Shown piece by piece: positions 23,950 to 32,377 of a DNA stretch of 33,369 nt. This stretch comes from JAKACU01 sp021821185. Lineage in GTDB: Bacteria > Bacillota > Bacilli > Alicyclobacillales > SLC66. Made by a program: the position numbers and the translations under genes. The stretch covers positions 1 through 33,369 of the forward strand of contig DAHWJX010000139.1 in assembly GCA_027343965.1 (NCBI GenBank), given 5' to 3'. Within the stretch, counting starts at the first letter, position 1; the number at the start of each line of letters is the position of its first letter. The notes under the pieces are model-generated. The model saw only the letters and a program-made list of their open reading frames with translations, did not search any database and was not told the DNA's origin.

Positions 23950-23970
23950 ACCTTACGTAACCGCCTACAA
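23941..23970 (-). promoter_or_regulatory. Putative promoter of the polyol operon
   Basis: Minus strand TTGTAG (23965-23970) and TTTAAT (23941-23946) are separated by 18 nt. The -10 matches 5/6, the -35 only 3/6, and the -10 lies inside the inverted repeat 23917-23949, as expected for a repressible promoter. Confidence 0.45.
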
Positions 23971-23978
23971 GACTATAT

Positions 23979-24018
23979 AAAAAAGACGATAGAAATATTC
24001 CTATCCATCGTCTTTTTT
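23979..24018. terminator. Bidirectional-looking intrinsic terminator upstream of the polyol promoter
   Basis: AAAAAAGACGAT (23979-23990) and ATCGTCTTTTTT (24007-24018) are perfectly complementary and carry A/T tracts on both sides, so the hairpin can act on either strand. On the minus strand it would end transcripts from the diiron-protein gene (24279-25046) before the polyol promoter. Confidence 0.8.
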
Positions 24019-24058
24019 GATGTTCTAAATTTCACATAATAGTCTATGCTTACCCGTT

Positions 24059-24279
24059 GCCACAAAAGGACAACTGCGGAATTTTGGCGTGAAAACAACG
24101 CTTATGTGATTTTGGCGAAACGTAGTAGGAAAATAAGCTAGATAACGAGGTTAAAGCACTTCGCCACATACCAGGTGTGGGTATTGGAAGCGCCTATTAG
24201 CAAGGATATCCCGTCTATTTATCTCGAAATCACTGGGATCTATGCAATAAGCGCGATTTCATCGCCTTTTTCCACACCT
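24059..24279 (-). repeat. Intergenic direct repeat, copy A (~220 bp)
   Basis: This stretch matches 28736-28957 in the same orientation at about 80% identity by eye over most of its length, including an exact 26-bp block at 24114-24139. It begins right at the stop codon of the diiron-protein gene and is followed about 40 nt later on the minus strand by a terminator. No intact reading frame or terminal inverted repeats are visible. It fills most of the gene-free interval between the binding-protein gene and the diiron-protein gene; the rest holds the promoter, operator and terminator listed. Confidence 0.85.
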
Positions 24280-25046
24280 CACCCCTCACCCTTCAACATC
24301 TCATCATGCAATTGCCTGTACATCATGGCCTCCGATCTTGCGATAGAGGTCCCAACCTGATACATCATATCAAGGTCCGCAGATGTTTGATGCTGAATTA
24401 AAATGTCCCTACAAAGTTGATAATGGCGTGGTTCATGCTCAATGGCATGCACATCCCAAAAAAGCGTATTGAGTTTATGGCCTTCATTGTAACTATCATG
24501 ACGCAAGCCGCGTCCTATCGTACCCATGACCTGTCCAGCAAACATTTCAGAGCCAAGCCCAACGGCAGCCATCGCTTGTAAAGGTGTAGCAGACTGAAAA
24601 AACTGAAGGAATGTCGTTATGGCCGTCGACACCGCGTTTGACATTGGTTCCTTTGGTTGCCCGATGGCGTCAAGACGGATTTCGTTATCAACAGACAACA
24701 AAAATGTCCTATACAATTCTTCGTGGGATTGTCCGGCTTCTCCGCGCCCGGCCTCATCCCATAGATTATCAGCCAACGGAATCCACCAAGAACTCTGCGG
24801 TGCCATAGCAGAGATCGCTGCACCAAGCACTCTTGGAAAATGCCTACTGTAGTAACTGTATTGAATAGCAAAGTAACGAATTTGGCGCATAGAATAACTT
24901 CCTGACAAGAGCCACTGAAAGAAAACATCTTTGAAAAAAATATCCTCGACAAGGTCCACCATCAGCGATTCTATCGACTCATAACTTTCAACAATGAATC
25001 TACTCAATATCATCACCCAATCATATAAAATTTTTTCCCAATGCAT
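24279..25046 (-). CDS. Haem-oxygenase-like diiron (iron-containing redox enzyme) family protein
   Basis: A 255-residue, all-helical protein resembling the haem-oxygenase-like diiron oxidase/PqqC-TenA-fold group. Evidence is the block DNLWDEAGRGEAGQSHEELY (residues 93-112, with candidate metal ligands Glu98 and His108), a second acidic helix GLGSEMFAG, and FWDVHAIEHEPRHYQLC near residue 200. In characterised members (CADD, UndA, SznF-like) the last helix gives His/Asp ligands in a pattern like H-x3-D-x2-H; here it reads H-x3-H-x3-H, so the metal site may differ. Such enzymes oxidise small organic substrates using iron and oxygen; no substrate can be named. The ATG at 25046 lacks a clear ribosome binding site, and starts 12-14 codons later are possible. 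It lies 113 nt after the SNF2 gene, same direction. Confidence 0.72.
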   Translation of the reverse strand: MHWEKILYDWVMILSRFIVESYESIESLMVDLVEDIFFKDVFFQWLLSGSYSMRQIRYFAIQYSYYSRHFPRVLGAAISAMAPQSSWWIPLADNLWDEAGRGEAGQSHEELYRTFLLSVDNEIRLDAIGQPKEPMSNAVSTAITTFLQFFQSATPLQAMAAVGLGSEMFAGQVMGTIGRGLRHDSYNEGHKLNTLFWDVHAIEHEPRHYQLCRDILIQHQTSADLDMMYQVGTSIARSEAMMYRQLHDEMLKGEG

Positions 25047-25159
25047 AAACTAGATAGCATTTTCCAATTATTCTACTTGCCGTCCAATCTATCCTGATCA
25101 AATAGTGCAAACTATCGGTGGATATGATCCTTGACAGTCGTGAACACACGTTGCCAAGA

Positions 25160-28100
25160 TTAGCTGTCAATCATCAAAAGTTCGCGAATCTCCTGTTCGG
25201 TCAAAGCAGAAAACGAGGGCTCGCCCGGTTGCACCACCTGACTGATGAGATCCTTCTTACGCTGTTGCAATTGATACATTTTCTCTTCAATCGTGCCCTC
25301 CGTAACCAAACGAATCACCTGAACCACGTTTTTTTGGCCCATGCGATGCGCACGATCGGCGGCCTGCTCTTCCACCGCCGGGTTCCACCACAAATCATAC
25401 AACAGTACCGTGTCAGCACCTGTTAGGTTGAGGCCTGTACCTCCAGCTTTGAGCGAGATAAGAAAGATATCCGCCTCTCCGACGTTGAAACGGTCGCACA
25501 GCGTGACGCGTTCACTCGGAGGAGTCTTTCCATCCAGATAAAATGTGTCCAGTCTGCGCGCCATCAGTTCCTCGCGCAGGATCGTCAGCATCTCGGTAAA
25601 TTGCGAGAAAACCAGCATACGCTTGCCGCCATTCATGCACTCGTCGACGATTTCCAAGAACTGATCGAGTTTTCCTGATCCCCCCTTGTAGTCTTCGACA
25701 AATAACGCAGGATGGCAGCACAATTGCCTAAGACGCAAAATACCAGCTAAAATCTGCATGCGGCTCTTTTGCAAACCATGTGTTTGCAGCTGTGCCAGAG
25801 TATCCTTTTGTAACCTGGCATGGTAGGCGAGATAGAGTTTTTTTTGTTCGATCGTGAGTTCCGTTGTCTGCAGCGTTTCGATTTTATCCGGCAATTCCTT
25901 GAGGACGTCCTTTTTGAGTCGCCGCAATAAAAACGGGCGAATGCGCTTAGCGACCTGTTCACTTGACATCGCGTCAAACGCCGTTTTTCCACCAAACAAA
26001 TCAGGAAACACCACATCATAGATCGACCATAGCTCTGAAAGTGAATTTTCAACTGGCGTTCCGGTCAGCGCAAAGCGATGCCTAGCCTTGATCTGTTTGA
26101 CCGCCTGTGCCGTCTGCGTCTGATGATTTTTAAATGCTTGAGCCTCGTCCAGTATCAGAGTGAAAAAAGGCTGCGCCCCGTAAATCTCCGCATCTCGACG
26201 CAAGATCGGATACGACGTCACAACAACATCGACCTCTGACAAATTCTCGAGCAAAAGTGCCCGTTCGTCTTTTCCGCCTACTGCTATTGCTACTTTTACA
26301 TCCGGCGCAAATCGTTGCAACTCATTTCGCCAGTTGAAAGTCAGTGATGCCGGGCAAACGATCAGCGTAGGAAGGCTAGACGCGCGGCTCAACTGAAGTT
26401 CCGAGAGGATAAATGCGATACTTTGTAGCGTCTTACCAAGCCCCATGTCATCCGCGAGAATCCCGCCAAACTGATAATAAGCCAATGTCTTCATCCACTG
26501 ATACCCAAACTCTTGGTAGTCTCGAAGTACATGTGAAAGTGTCTCAGGCACGGGAAACTCCAGGTTGTCTGGATTTTTCAAGTTGTCTAGCAGGTGCCTA
26601 AGCCTTCTGCCTAGTTTCAGATCTGACACGCGGTCTTCGGATGTAAGTAGATGCAGCCCGCGCATCACGGGAACTTGTAATCGACCACCCTTGATCTGTA
26701 CTTTTCTCACATCGAGATCCGCAAGTATCTGCGCCATGTCTACAAATCCCTGCTCTTCAAAAGACAGAAAACCACCATCAGAAAGGCGATAGTATTTCTT
26801 TTTCTCTACCAAGGAACGTAAAATATCACGAATTTCCGCATCATCAATTCCATCAATAGAAAAATTGATCTCAAGCCAGTTTGTCACCTCATGAAGATCC
26901 GCCGTAACAGCCGGCCGATACTCATCGCGCTCGATCATCGCTTGCACCGAAGAAGATATGAAAACTTCGGACAGCAGTTGTATTTGCGGGACAATATGAT
27001 ATAAAAAATGATAAATCTGATCCTCATGATCGGTATAAAGCTGTGTGCCATCGTAAAGCCATGCGCACTGCTTCAGCAAGGCCATGAACCTTGCCTCTCC
27101 TGCTACGTCGCGCATGACAATGCGCTGTGCATAGTCTTGCCGCGATCCTTGAGCATGCGAATCGATCGTAAGATCCCCGTACACATACTGTGCGCGAGCC
27201 AAAAGCCTATCCCCATCGCGATCAAGATAAAGTTTGGTCAAAAGCGGTGCATCGACCACCTGCCGCGCAACCTGTGGGGCGACGTCCAGCGTGCCTAAAC
27301 GCTTTAATTCTGGTGCAACGCGCTCCATAAAAGGTTCGATCTGCTCTTTCGCCACGAAGAGGTGCGGATCAGAGAGTTTTGCGAACATCAATCTCAGTTC
27401 AACCAGTCGTTGTAACGATTCGCGAGATGCGAGATGGATGTGATTTGCTTTCGCGGCAAATCCATATTCCGGATAAACATGCACGAGTTCCTTCAATCCA
27501 TCGATATGCAGTTGATATCCCGCACTCGGCGCCTCATGTAAATGACTGATAAGTCCCACTGGTTCCTCCGTAAAAGTGGGATTATTCCACTCTGCATAGC
27601 CGATTTTCAACATGATCCCTGATTCACGCAACAGCGGCCACAGATCCTGCCAATATGTAGGCGGAACCATCAGGTATCGATCTCCATTAGAACCGTGCAG
27701 ATACGTATTGCTATACGTATAATTAAACGCCTTTCGATAGTGATCCTCAGCATCTTTGATCGCGATCAATTTTTGCAGTATGCGCTCATCGAGGTCTGTA
27801 AGACGGTATTGCCTATAATCCAACGTGAATAGCTTAGTAAACGTATACGGTCTGCGATCCTGGACATGCTCAAGCAACTCTTTCATTTTTTGAACGACGT
27901 AGAGCCGTTTCGGACCCATTTTCATCTCGATAGCCAGCATATTGACGCGATTCGAAAAGGGTTGTTCGATCACACACGTATACTCAATCTGTACAAACTC
28001 GGATTGTGCCTGCGCGTCTGCCTCTTTTTGTGAAGCGCCATGAGCCGACATTTCAGATATAGTGTCCATCGCAAAGAGGGACAGCATCCTTTGTGCCATC

Positions 28101-28468
28101 CCCACATCGGGTTTTTGGGCAGCATGTTGCAATCCGATGGCCCGGGAGCCCACATCGGGAGTCGCCTGATTACGGTCACCGATTGCCAACAGGTCATCGT
28201 GAACGGCAAACAGCAATGCAACTACATGCTTACAATAATCATCGTACACTCCAAATGCCGGACAATTACACTGCGCCTCAAGCTCATCGCTATCTGCCCC
28301 CGCTAATTTGGCCTTAACGCGATAGCGTTTGGTACCAACAACCGTCGCTGCGTATGATCCGTCGTCGAGACGCTGAAGTCCCTGCACGAAATGAGCCTGA
28401 TAATATTTTTTTCCGCGTTGATAAGCTACATTGCCACACCAATATTTAATATCATTCAACGAAAACAT
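25160..28468 (-). CDS. SWIM zinc-finger SNF2-family helicase
   Basis: A 1102-residue Swi2/Snf2 ATPase. A SWIM zinc finger (CxC...CxH: CNCPAFGVYDDYCKH, residues 67-81) is followed by ~550 residues of Firmicute SNF2-associated region, then the helicase core: motif I LADDMGLGKTLQ (about 668-680), motif II LDEAQAFKN (about 770), motif III ALTGTPVENSLSELW, and the C-terminal lobe with GGTGLNLTGAD and AADRAHRMGQ (about 1035). It acts on DNA or protein-DNA complexes; the exact role of bacterial members is largely unknown. I use the ATG at 28468: it has GGAAGGGA upstream, and a good promoter (28499-28528) sits just before it. A longer ORF runs to 28597, but the added residues are not family-like and overlap that promoter. 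Confidence 0.93.
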   Translation of the reverse strand: MFSLNDIKYWCGNVAYQRGKKYYQAHFVQGLQRLDDGSYAATVVGTKRYRVKAKLAGADSDELEAQCNCPAFGVYDDYCKHVVALLFAVHDDLLAIGDRNQATPDVGSRAIGLQHAAQKPDVGMAQRMLSLFAMDTISEMSAHGASQKEADAQAQSEFVQIEYTCVIEQPFSNRVNMLAIEMKMGPKRLYVVQKMKELLEHVQDRRPYTFTKLFTLDYRQYRLTDLDERILQKLIAIKDAEDHYRKAFNYTYSNTYLHGSNGDRYLMVPPTYWQDLWPLLRESGIMLKIGYAEWNNPTFTEEPVGLISHLHEAPSAGYQLHIDGLKELVHVYPEYGFAAKANHIHLASRESLQRLVELRLMFAKLSDPHLFVAKEQIEPFMERVAPELKRLGTLDVAPQVARQVVDAPLLTKLYLDRDGDRLLARAQYVYGDLTIDSHAQGSRQDYAQRIVMRDVAGEARFMALLKQCAWLYDGTQLYTDHEDQIYHFLYHIVPQIQLLSEVFISSSVQAMIERDEYRPAVTADLHEVTNWLEINFSIDGIDDAEIRDILRSLVEKKKYYRLSDGGFLSFEEQGFVDMAQILADLDVRKVQIKGGRLQVPVMRGLHLLTSEDRVSDLKLGRRLRHLLDNLKNPDNLEFPVPETLSHVLRDYQEFGYQWMKTLAYYQFGGILADDMGLGKTLQSIAFILSELQLSRASSLPTLIVCPASLTFNWRNELQRFAPDVKVAIAVGGKDERALLLENLSEVDVVVTSYPILRRDAEIYGAQPFFTLILDEAQAFKNHQTQTAQAVKQIKARHRFALTGTPVENSLSELWSIYDVVFPDLFGGKTAFDAMSSEQVAKRIRPFLLRRLKKDVLKELPDKIETLQTTELTIEQKKLYLAYHARLQKDTLAQLQTHGLQKSRMQILAGILRLRQLCCHPALFVEDYKGGSGKLDQFLEIVDECMNGGKRMLVFSQFTEMLTILREELMARRLDTFYLDGKTPPSERVTLCDRFNVGEADIFLISLKAGGTGLNLTGADTVLLYDLWWNPAVEEQAADRAHRMGQKNVVQVIRLVTEGTIEEKMYQLQQRKKDLISQVVQPGEPSFSALTEQEIRELLMIDS

Positions 28469-28498
28469 CCGCGTCGCAGTCCCTTCCACTATGCATAC

Positions 28499-28528
28499 AT
28501 CGTATCGGCAATCAGGTCCGAGTGTCAA
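28499..28528 (-). promoter_or_regulatory. Putative SigA promoter of the SNF2 helicase gene
   Basis: Minus strand TTGACA (28523-28528, perfect consensus) and TACGAT (28499-28504, 4/6) are separated by 18 nt. Transcription would begin about 20-25 nt before the ATG at 28468, which supports that start. Confidence 0.55.
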
Positions 28529-28631
28529 TGATAGCCAAGTACCTATATAGCGTATATTTCTTCCAGTTTGGTGGGATATGCGTCGCACCTTGAACAAAAC
28601 AGGGACTCTGCGAAAGTATCTGGCATCCTCT

Positions 28632-28673
28632 CATAAAAAAACCCGAAAACCGCGTTATTGCGGTTTTCGGGTT
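28632..28673 (-). terminator. Strong intrinsic terminator upstream of the SNF2 gene
   Basis: AACCCGAAAACCGC (28640-28653) and its exact complement (28660-28673) form a 14-bp stem with a 6-nt loop, and on the minus strand a run of T residues follows. It would stop minus-strand transcripts entering from 28674 upward. The alpha-mannosidase operon already has a closer terminator, so this may be a backup or end an unannotated transcript. Confidence 0.88.
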
Positions 28674-28735
28674 ATCCACATCTGCCTATAAACGAGGTGC
28701 AACTATCGAACCCGAGTTGTAGGTTCGACATGTAC

Positions 28736-28957
28736 GCCAAACACGTACGCTCTGCGGAGTTTAAGAGTGAAAACAGCGCCTATTTGAATTGGGCGAAACG
28801 TAGTAGGAAAATAAGCTGAAATACGAGGTTAAGGCACTTCGTCACATACCGGGTGCGGGTATTATCAGTACCAATTGACAAGGATATCCGGTCTATTTGT
28901 CTCGAAATTACTCAGATTCACGAAATAAGCACGATTTCATCGCCTTTTTCCGCACCT
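28736..28957 (-). repeat. Intergenic direct repeat, copy B (~220 bp)
   Basis: This is the partner of 24059-24279, in the same orientation, with an exact 26-bp block at 28792-28817 and a 19-bp block near the other end (GATTTCATCGCCTTTTTCC). A terminator follows about 60 nt later on the minus strand, as for copy A. The whole gene-free interval 28469-29199 contains this repeat, the SNF2 promoter, two terminators and otherwise no gene that I can support. Confidence 0.85.
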
Positions 28958-29120
28958 ACTTACATCGTTCACCCATATCCACTATGCCGTTCTCGCTGGC
29001 AATGGATGATGGAATAAGCTGATCCCGTGTGAACGTGGTTTGTCCTTGGGTTTTTCAGCTACACCTTTGGCAGAATTATACACGACGGGGCCACCCTATC
29101 ACTTTCAACAAAGTAGTCAC

Positions 29121-29164
29121 AATAAAAATAGCGCACACGCCGCTAAGGTACACAGCTTGTGCGC
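29121..29164 (-). terminator. Terminator after the alpha-mannosidase gene
   Basis: GCGCACA (29131-29137) and TGTGCGC (29158-29164) pair perfectly, with an additional GCT/AGC pairing inside, and on the minus strand TATTTTTATT follows. It lies 35 nt after the alpha-mannosidase stop codon. Confidence 0.7.
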
Positions 29165-29199
29165 CCACACACCGATCAACTTCCCGCACCCTACTGCTC

Positions 29200-32100
29200 T
29201 CACCGCTCAACCTCAATCAATAACGTCTTAATCTCATAAGGTTTGACCGTGAGCGTCATCATGCCTGTCTGCCACTCGCTCTCTTGCTGTTCAAGTAAGT
29301 TACACTCGCACCATCGCACGACATCCAAGCCACACGTCACCGTCACCGTTTTTCGTCCACCCACAAACTCATGGAAACGTAACACCATCGCATCCGAATC
29401 CTCGGCAACCTTGACAGCATCGATATGAACCTGATCGCAAGAAACGGTAAACAAGGAAGAATGCGACAGCAACAGGTGCCCAGGCTCCACCCGCAAAGGA
29501 CTGTTAAGATCCCAGGCTTCTTTCACTACGTCGCCTTCCTTCCAATCACCCTGATGAGGAAGTAAAGAATACGTAAACTCATGATCACCTTGATCCGCTT
29601 CTGTGTCAGGATGAATGGCAGATTTGATCAACGAAAGTCGCAATACGCTATCCTTGATATCGTAGCCATATTTGCAATCATTCGCGAGAGCGACACCATA
29701 TCCCGCTTCGGAGACATCCGCCCATTGATGGCCGACGGTCTCAAAGCGGGCCATATCCCAACTCGTGTTCCAATGCGTCGGTCTTTTTACGTTGCCAAAT
29801 TGAATATCATAGGTTGCCTCAGTAGCGCGTACATCGACAGGAAACGCCACTTTTAGCAGTTGCTGATGCTCATGCCAATCGACATGAGTTACAAAATCAA
29901 GGCGTGGACTATGCGCATAGGCGATCAGATCTTGCGTCACAGTGGAATGTGCGTACACCCAGACAAATCGCACCACAGCGCAGATATCACCTTCTGCGAT
30001 GATTTCTACGTTTGCCAACTCGTTTACTTCGCGCATCTTTTCTTGATAAAAAATGTCGATATCCCAAGCATCAAAGGCGAGTGGTTTATCTTCGAACACC
30101 TGAAGCACATTGCCACGCTCACCTGAAACGAGCACCTCACGTTGATGTCGTTGATCAAAAACACGCGTAAGCTGACCCGATTCATTCCATGTCAACTCAT
30201 AGATCGGTGTTAAAAGCCTACCTTTCGCAATGGAAAATGGAGACGGTCGGTGATCGGTATCCGTCGTTTCGACGTTGATCTCCATAGCACCCATGGCAGG
30301 AACCTGTGGGACAAGAACCCACCACTCGTCGTTGACCATCTGGGCTGCCAGTTGCTTGCCCGTAGGGTCGGTAAATTTCACACGATCTGCGCTTGTCATC
30401 GGCAGATTAGCCATCGCAAGATCGACCATTGGGAGTGAGAGGTGAATGATACCCGTTCTTGCATAGCTTGCTGAGTTAAAAACCGTGAAAGTATGAGCCT
30501 GTTCGTGCACAAGTTGCTTCACCGCTTGTTGCCACTGCGATTGCTCGAGAGATTTTGCTTCTTGATACTCTTCTTTACTATCTTCATAGACCTCATGGAT
30601 CGAAGAGCCGGGAATAATGTCATGAAACTGATTGCGCAAAATAATCTTCCACCCTTGCGTGAGCGCCGACTTGGCAGTTCGACTGCGGTCTCCTCCGACC
30701 CAAGCGTTTAACCACTCCGCTTCCCTGTACGCCAATTCAAGCTTGCGATTCATTTTCTTGTTATACGCCTGACTCGTATAGGTGCCACGATGGTACTCTA
30801 AATAAAGTTCACCATCCCACGTGTGGACATAACCTTGCGTTGAAGAGACCGTCTCATGCAACCTCTCAAAGTAATCATCCGCACGCCCCGTTGTCACATG
30901 CGGAATACAGGGCATACGATCGAGCCTTCTGCGCATCTCAAGCATGTCGCGCGTGACGCCACCACCGCCGTCTCCATAACCGTACGACACCAATAGATTC
31001 TGATTGATCGCTTTATCTCGATAGGCTTCCCAGGCACCGCCGATCGTTTCTGCCGCCAATTGTCCATTGTACGTGTAAAACCAGCCCTTCCTTCCGTCTG
31101 GCTCTGGCGTCGTGATAAAGTGCGCTAACACTTCACTGCCATCCAATCCACGCCACATAAACGTATCGTGCGGCATGCGATTGTACTGATTCCAGCTGAT
31201 CTTTGTTGTCATAAACGTCGAAATTCCGGATTTTTTTAGAATCTGCGGGAGTGCCCAGCTATAACCAAACACGTCAGGCAACCACAAGTAGGTGCATTTT
31301 GCGTTAAATTCCTGTTCAAACAAACGGGTGCCCAAAAGGATCTGTCTGACGAGTGACTCTCCTGCGGTCAAATTACAGTCAGCTTCAAGCCACATGGCGC
31401 CCCCAGCTTCCCAGCGGCCTTCTTCAATTTTGCTTTTCACTTGATCATAAATGGCCGGATAGTCACGTTTGAGATAATCATAAAGTTGAGGTTGCGTCTG
31501 CAAGAAAATGTACTCTGGAAATTGCTCCATCAGGCGAAGGACAGTCGAAAAAGAACGGGCCGCCTTTTCACGCGTATGCCGCAACCGCCATAACCAAGCG
31601 ACATCGATATGCGTATGCCCCACACAGTAGACAGTAACATCATGGTTCTTCTCTCTATCTTGTAGAAAACTTTCAAGAGATTCCCGTGCCTTCACGACGG
31701 AAGCATAAAATGAGTCTGATGCAGGATCTGACCAATCCAGCAAGTCAAATGCACGATTCAAAGCTGATAGGAGCGCTACGCCATTTGCATCGTTCTCATC
31801 GATAAAGCGAACGGTCTGAAGGGCTGCCACCGCCGTATAATACAGATCATCCGTCGCTTCATCCAGCCAAGCAATTTCACCTGTCGTAAATCTGTACTCT
31901 TGTATCCTGTGCTTTCCGCCCCCTTCAAGACCTGCCCATAGGCGAAATTGCAGGGATACTTCCTTCCCGATACGATCATTTGGTATAAAAACCTCCTGAT
32001 GATTGCCGTCCACGCCCTGATAAGGTTCACCATCGAGATACAATAAAGATTCAAACCCAGAGTTGTTTCCCCCACCCGTACGTCCAAAATCAAAGCGACC

Positions 32101-32349
32101 CACAACTCGCTTGCCAAGCCAAACTTTGGGCACCTGAATCGTTGCACCTAACCAAGCATAACGATCACGCCCTTGCCAACGATCGCCAAGCTTAACGATT
32201 GAGCCTTCCTCCAAGGACACAGGGCCTGCACCAACTTCAGCCGCTACATCGTCACGAAAGCGCCAACTCTCCACCACCTGCGCATCGCGATACCTGTACA
32301 TAGCGAGTTCTTTCACACGGGATTGCAACTTTTGTACAGTAAAAAACAT
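29200..32349 (-). CDS. Alpha-mannosidase, glycoside hydrolase family 38
   Basis: A 1049-residue cytoplasmic retaining alpha-mannosidase. The GH38 signature HTHIDVAWLWR (about residues 246-256) supplies zinc-binding His and Asp; the nucleophile Asp lies in WLEADCNL (about 322); LWLPDVFGYSWALPQIL and the zinc His in RNQFHDIIPGSS (about 570) follow. The C-terminal half is the family's beta-sandwich region. Length fits bacterial GH38 enzymes such as MngB-like proteins. No signal peptide is present, so it hydrolyses imported alpha-mannosides. I start it at ATG 32349 with AAGGAG 9 nt upstream; a longer reading frame to 32418 overlaps the permease gene. It follows two sugar permeases (28-nt gap) and ends at a terminator, giving an importer-hydrolase operon. 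Confidence 0.94.
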   Translation of the reverse strand: MFFTVQKLQSRVKELAMYRYRDAQVVESWRFRDDVAAEVGAGPVSLEEGSIVKLGDRWQGRDRYAWLGATIQVPKVWLGKRVVGRFDFGRTGGGNNSGFESLLYLDGEPYQGVDGNHQEVFIPNDRIGKEVSLQFRLWAGLEGGGKHRIQEYRFTTGEIAWLDEATDDLYYTAVAALQTVRFIDENDANGVALLSALNRAFDLLDWSDPASDSFYASVVKARESLESFLQDREKNHDVTVYCVGHTHIDVAWLWRLRHTREKAARSFSTVLRLMEQFPEYIFLQTQPQLYDYLKRDYPAIYDQVKSKIEEGRWEAGGAMWLEADCNLTAGESLVRQILLGTRLFEQEFNAKCTYLWLPDVFGYSWALPQILKKSGISTFMTTKISWNQYNRMPHDTFMWRGLDGSEVLAHFITTPEPDGRKGWFYTYNGQLAAETIGGAWEAYRDKAINQNLLVSYGYGDGGGGVTRDMLEMRRRLDRMPCIPHVTTGRADDYFERLHETVSSTQGYVHTWDGELYLEYHRGTYTSQAYNKKMNRKLELAYREAEWLNAWVGGDRSRTAKSALTQGWKIILRNQFHDIIPGSSIHEVYEDSKEEYQEAKSLEQSQWQQAVKQLVHEQAHTFTVFNSASYARTGIIHLSLPMVDLAMANLPMTSADRVKFTDPTGKQLAAQMVNDEWWVLVPQVPAMGAMEINVETTDTDHRPSPFSIAKGRLLTPIYELTWNESGQLTRVFDQRHQREVLVSGERGNVLQVFEDKPLAFDAWDIDIFYQEKMREVNELANVEIIAEGDICAVVRFVWVYAHSTVTQDLIAYAHSPRLDFVTHVDWHEHQQLLKVAFPVDVRATEATYDIQFGNVKRPTHWNTSWDMARFETVGHQWADVSEAGYGVALANDCKYGYDIKDSVLRLSLIKSAIHPDTEADQGDHEFTYSLLPHQGDWKEGDVVKEAWDLNSPLRVEPGHLLLSHSSLFTVSCDQVHIDAVKVAEDSDAMVLRFHEFVGGRKTVTVTCGLDVVRWCECNLLEQQESEWQTGMMTLTVKPYEIKTLLIEVER

Positions 32350-32377
32350 AGATCCCACTCCTTGACGTTTACTTACA

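Noticed and set aside
28469..28597. N-terminal extension of the SNF2 helicase by 43 residues
   Set aside because: The extension overlaps a consensus-like promoter, has no family-like content, and the ATG at 28468 has its own ribosome binding site.
28700..28760. tRNA-like GGTTCGA elements and a CAACT/AGTTG stem
   Set aside because: No acceptor stem, D-arm or anticodon arm could be assembled, and the loop is too long for a T-arm.
24059..28957. The pair of ~220-bp repeats as insertion sequence or transposon ends
   Set aside because: They are direct, not inverted, have no transposase between or beside them, and no target-site duplication was visible.
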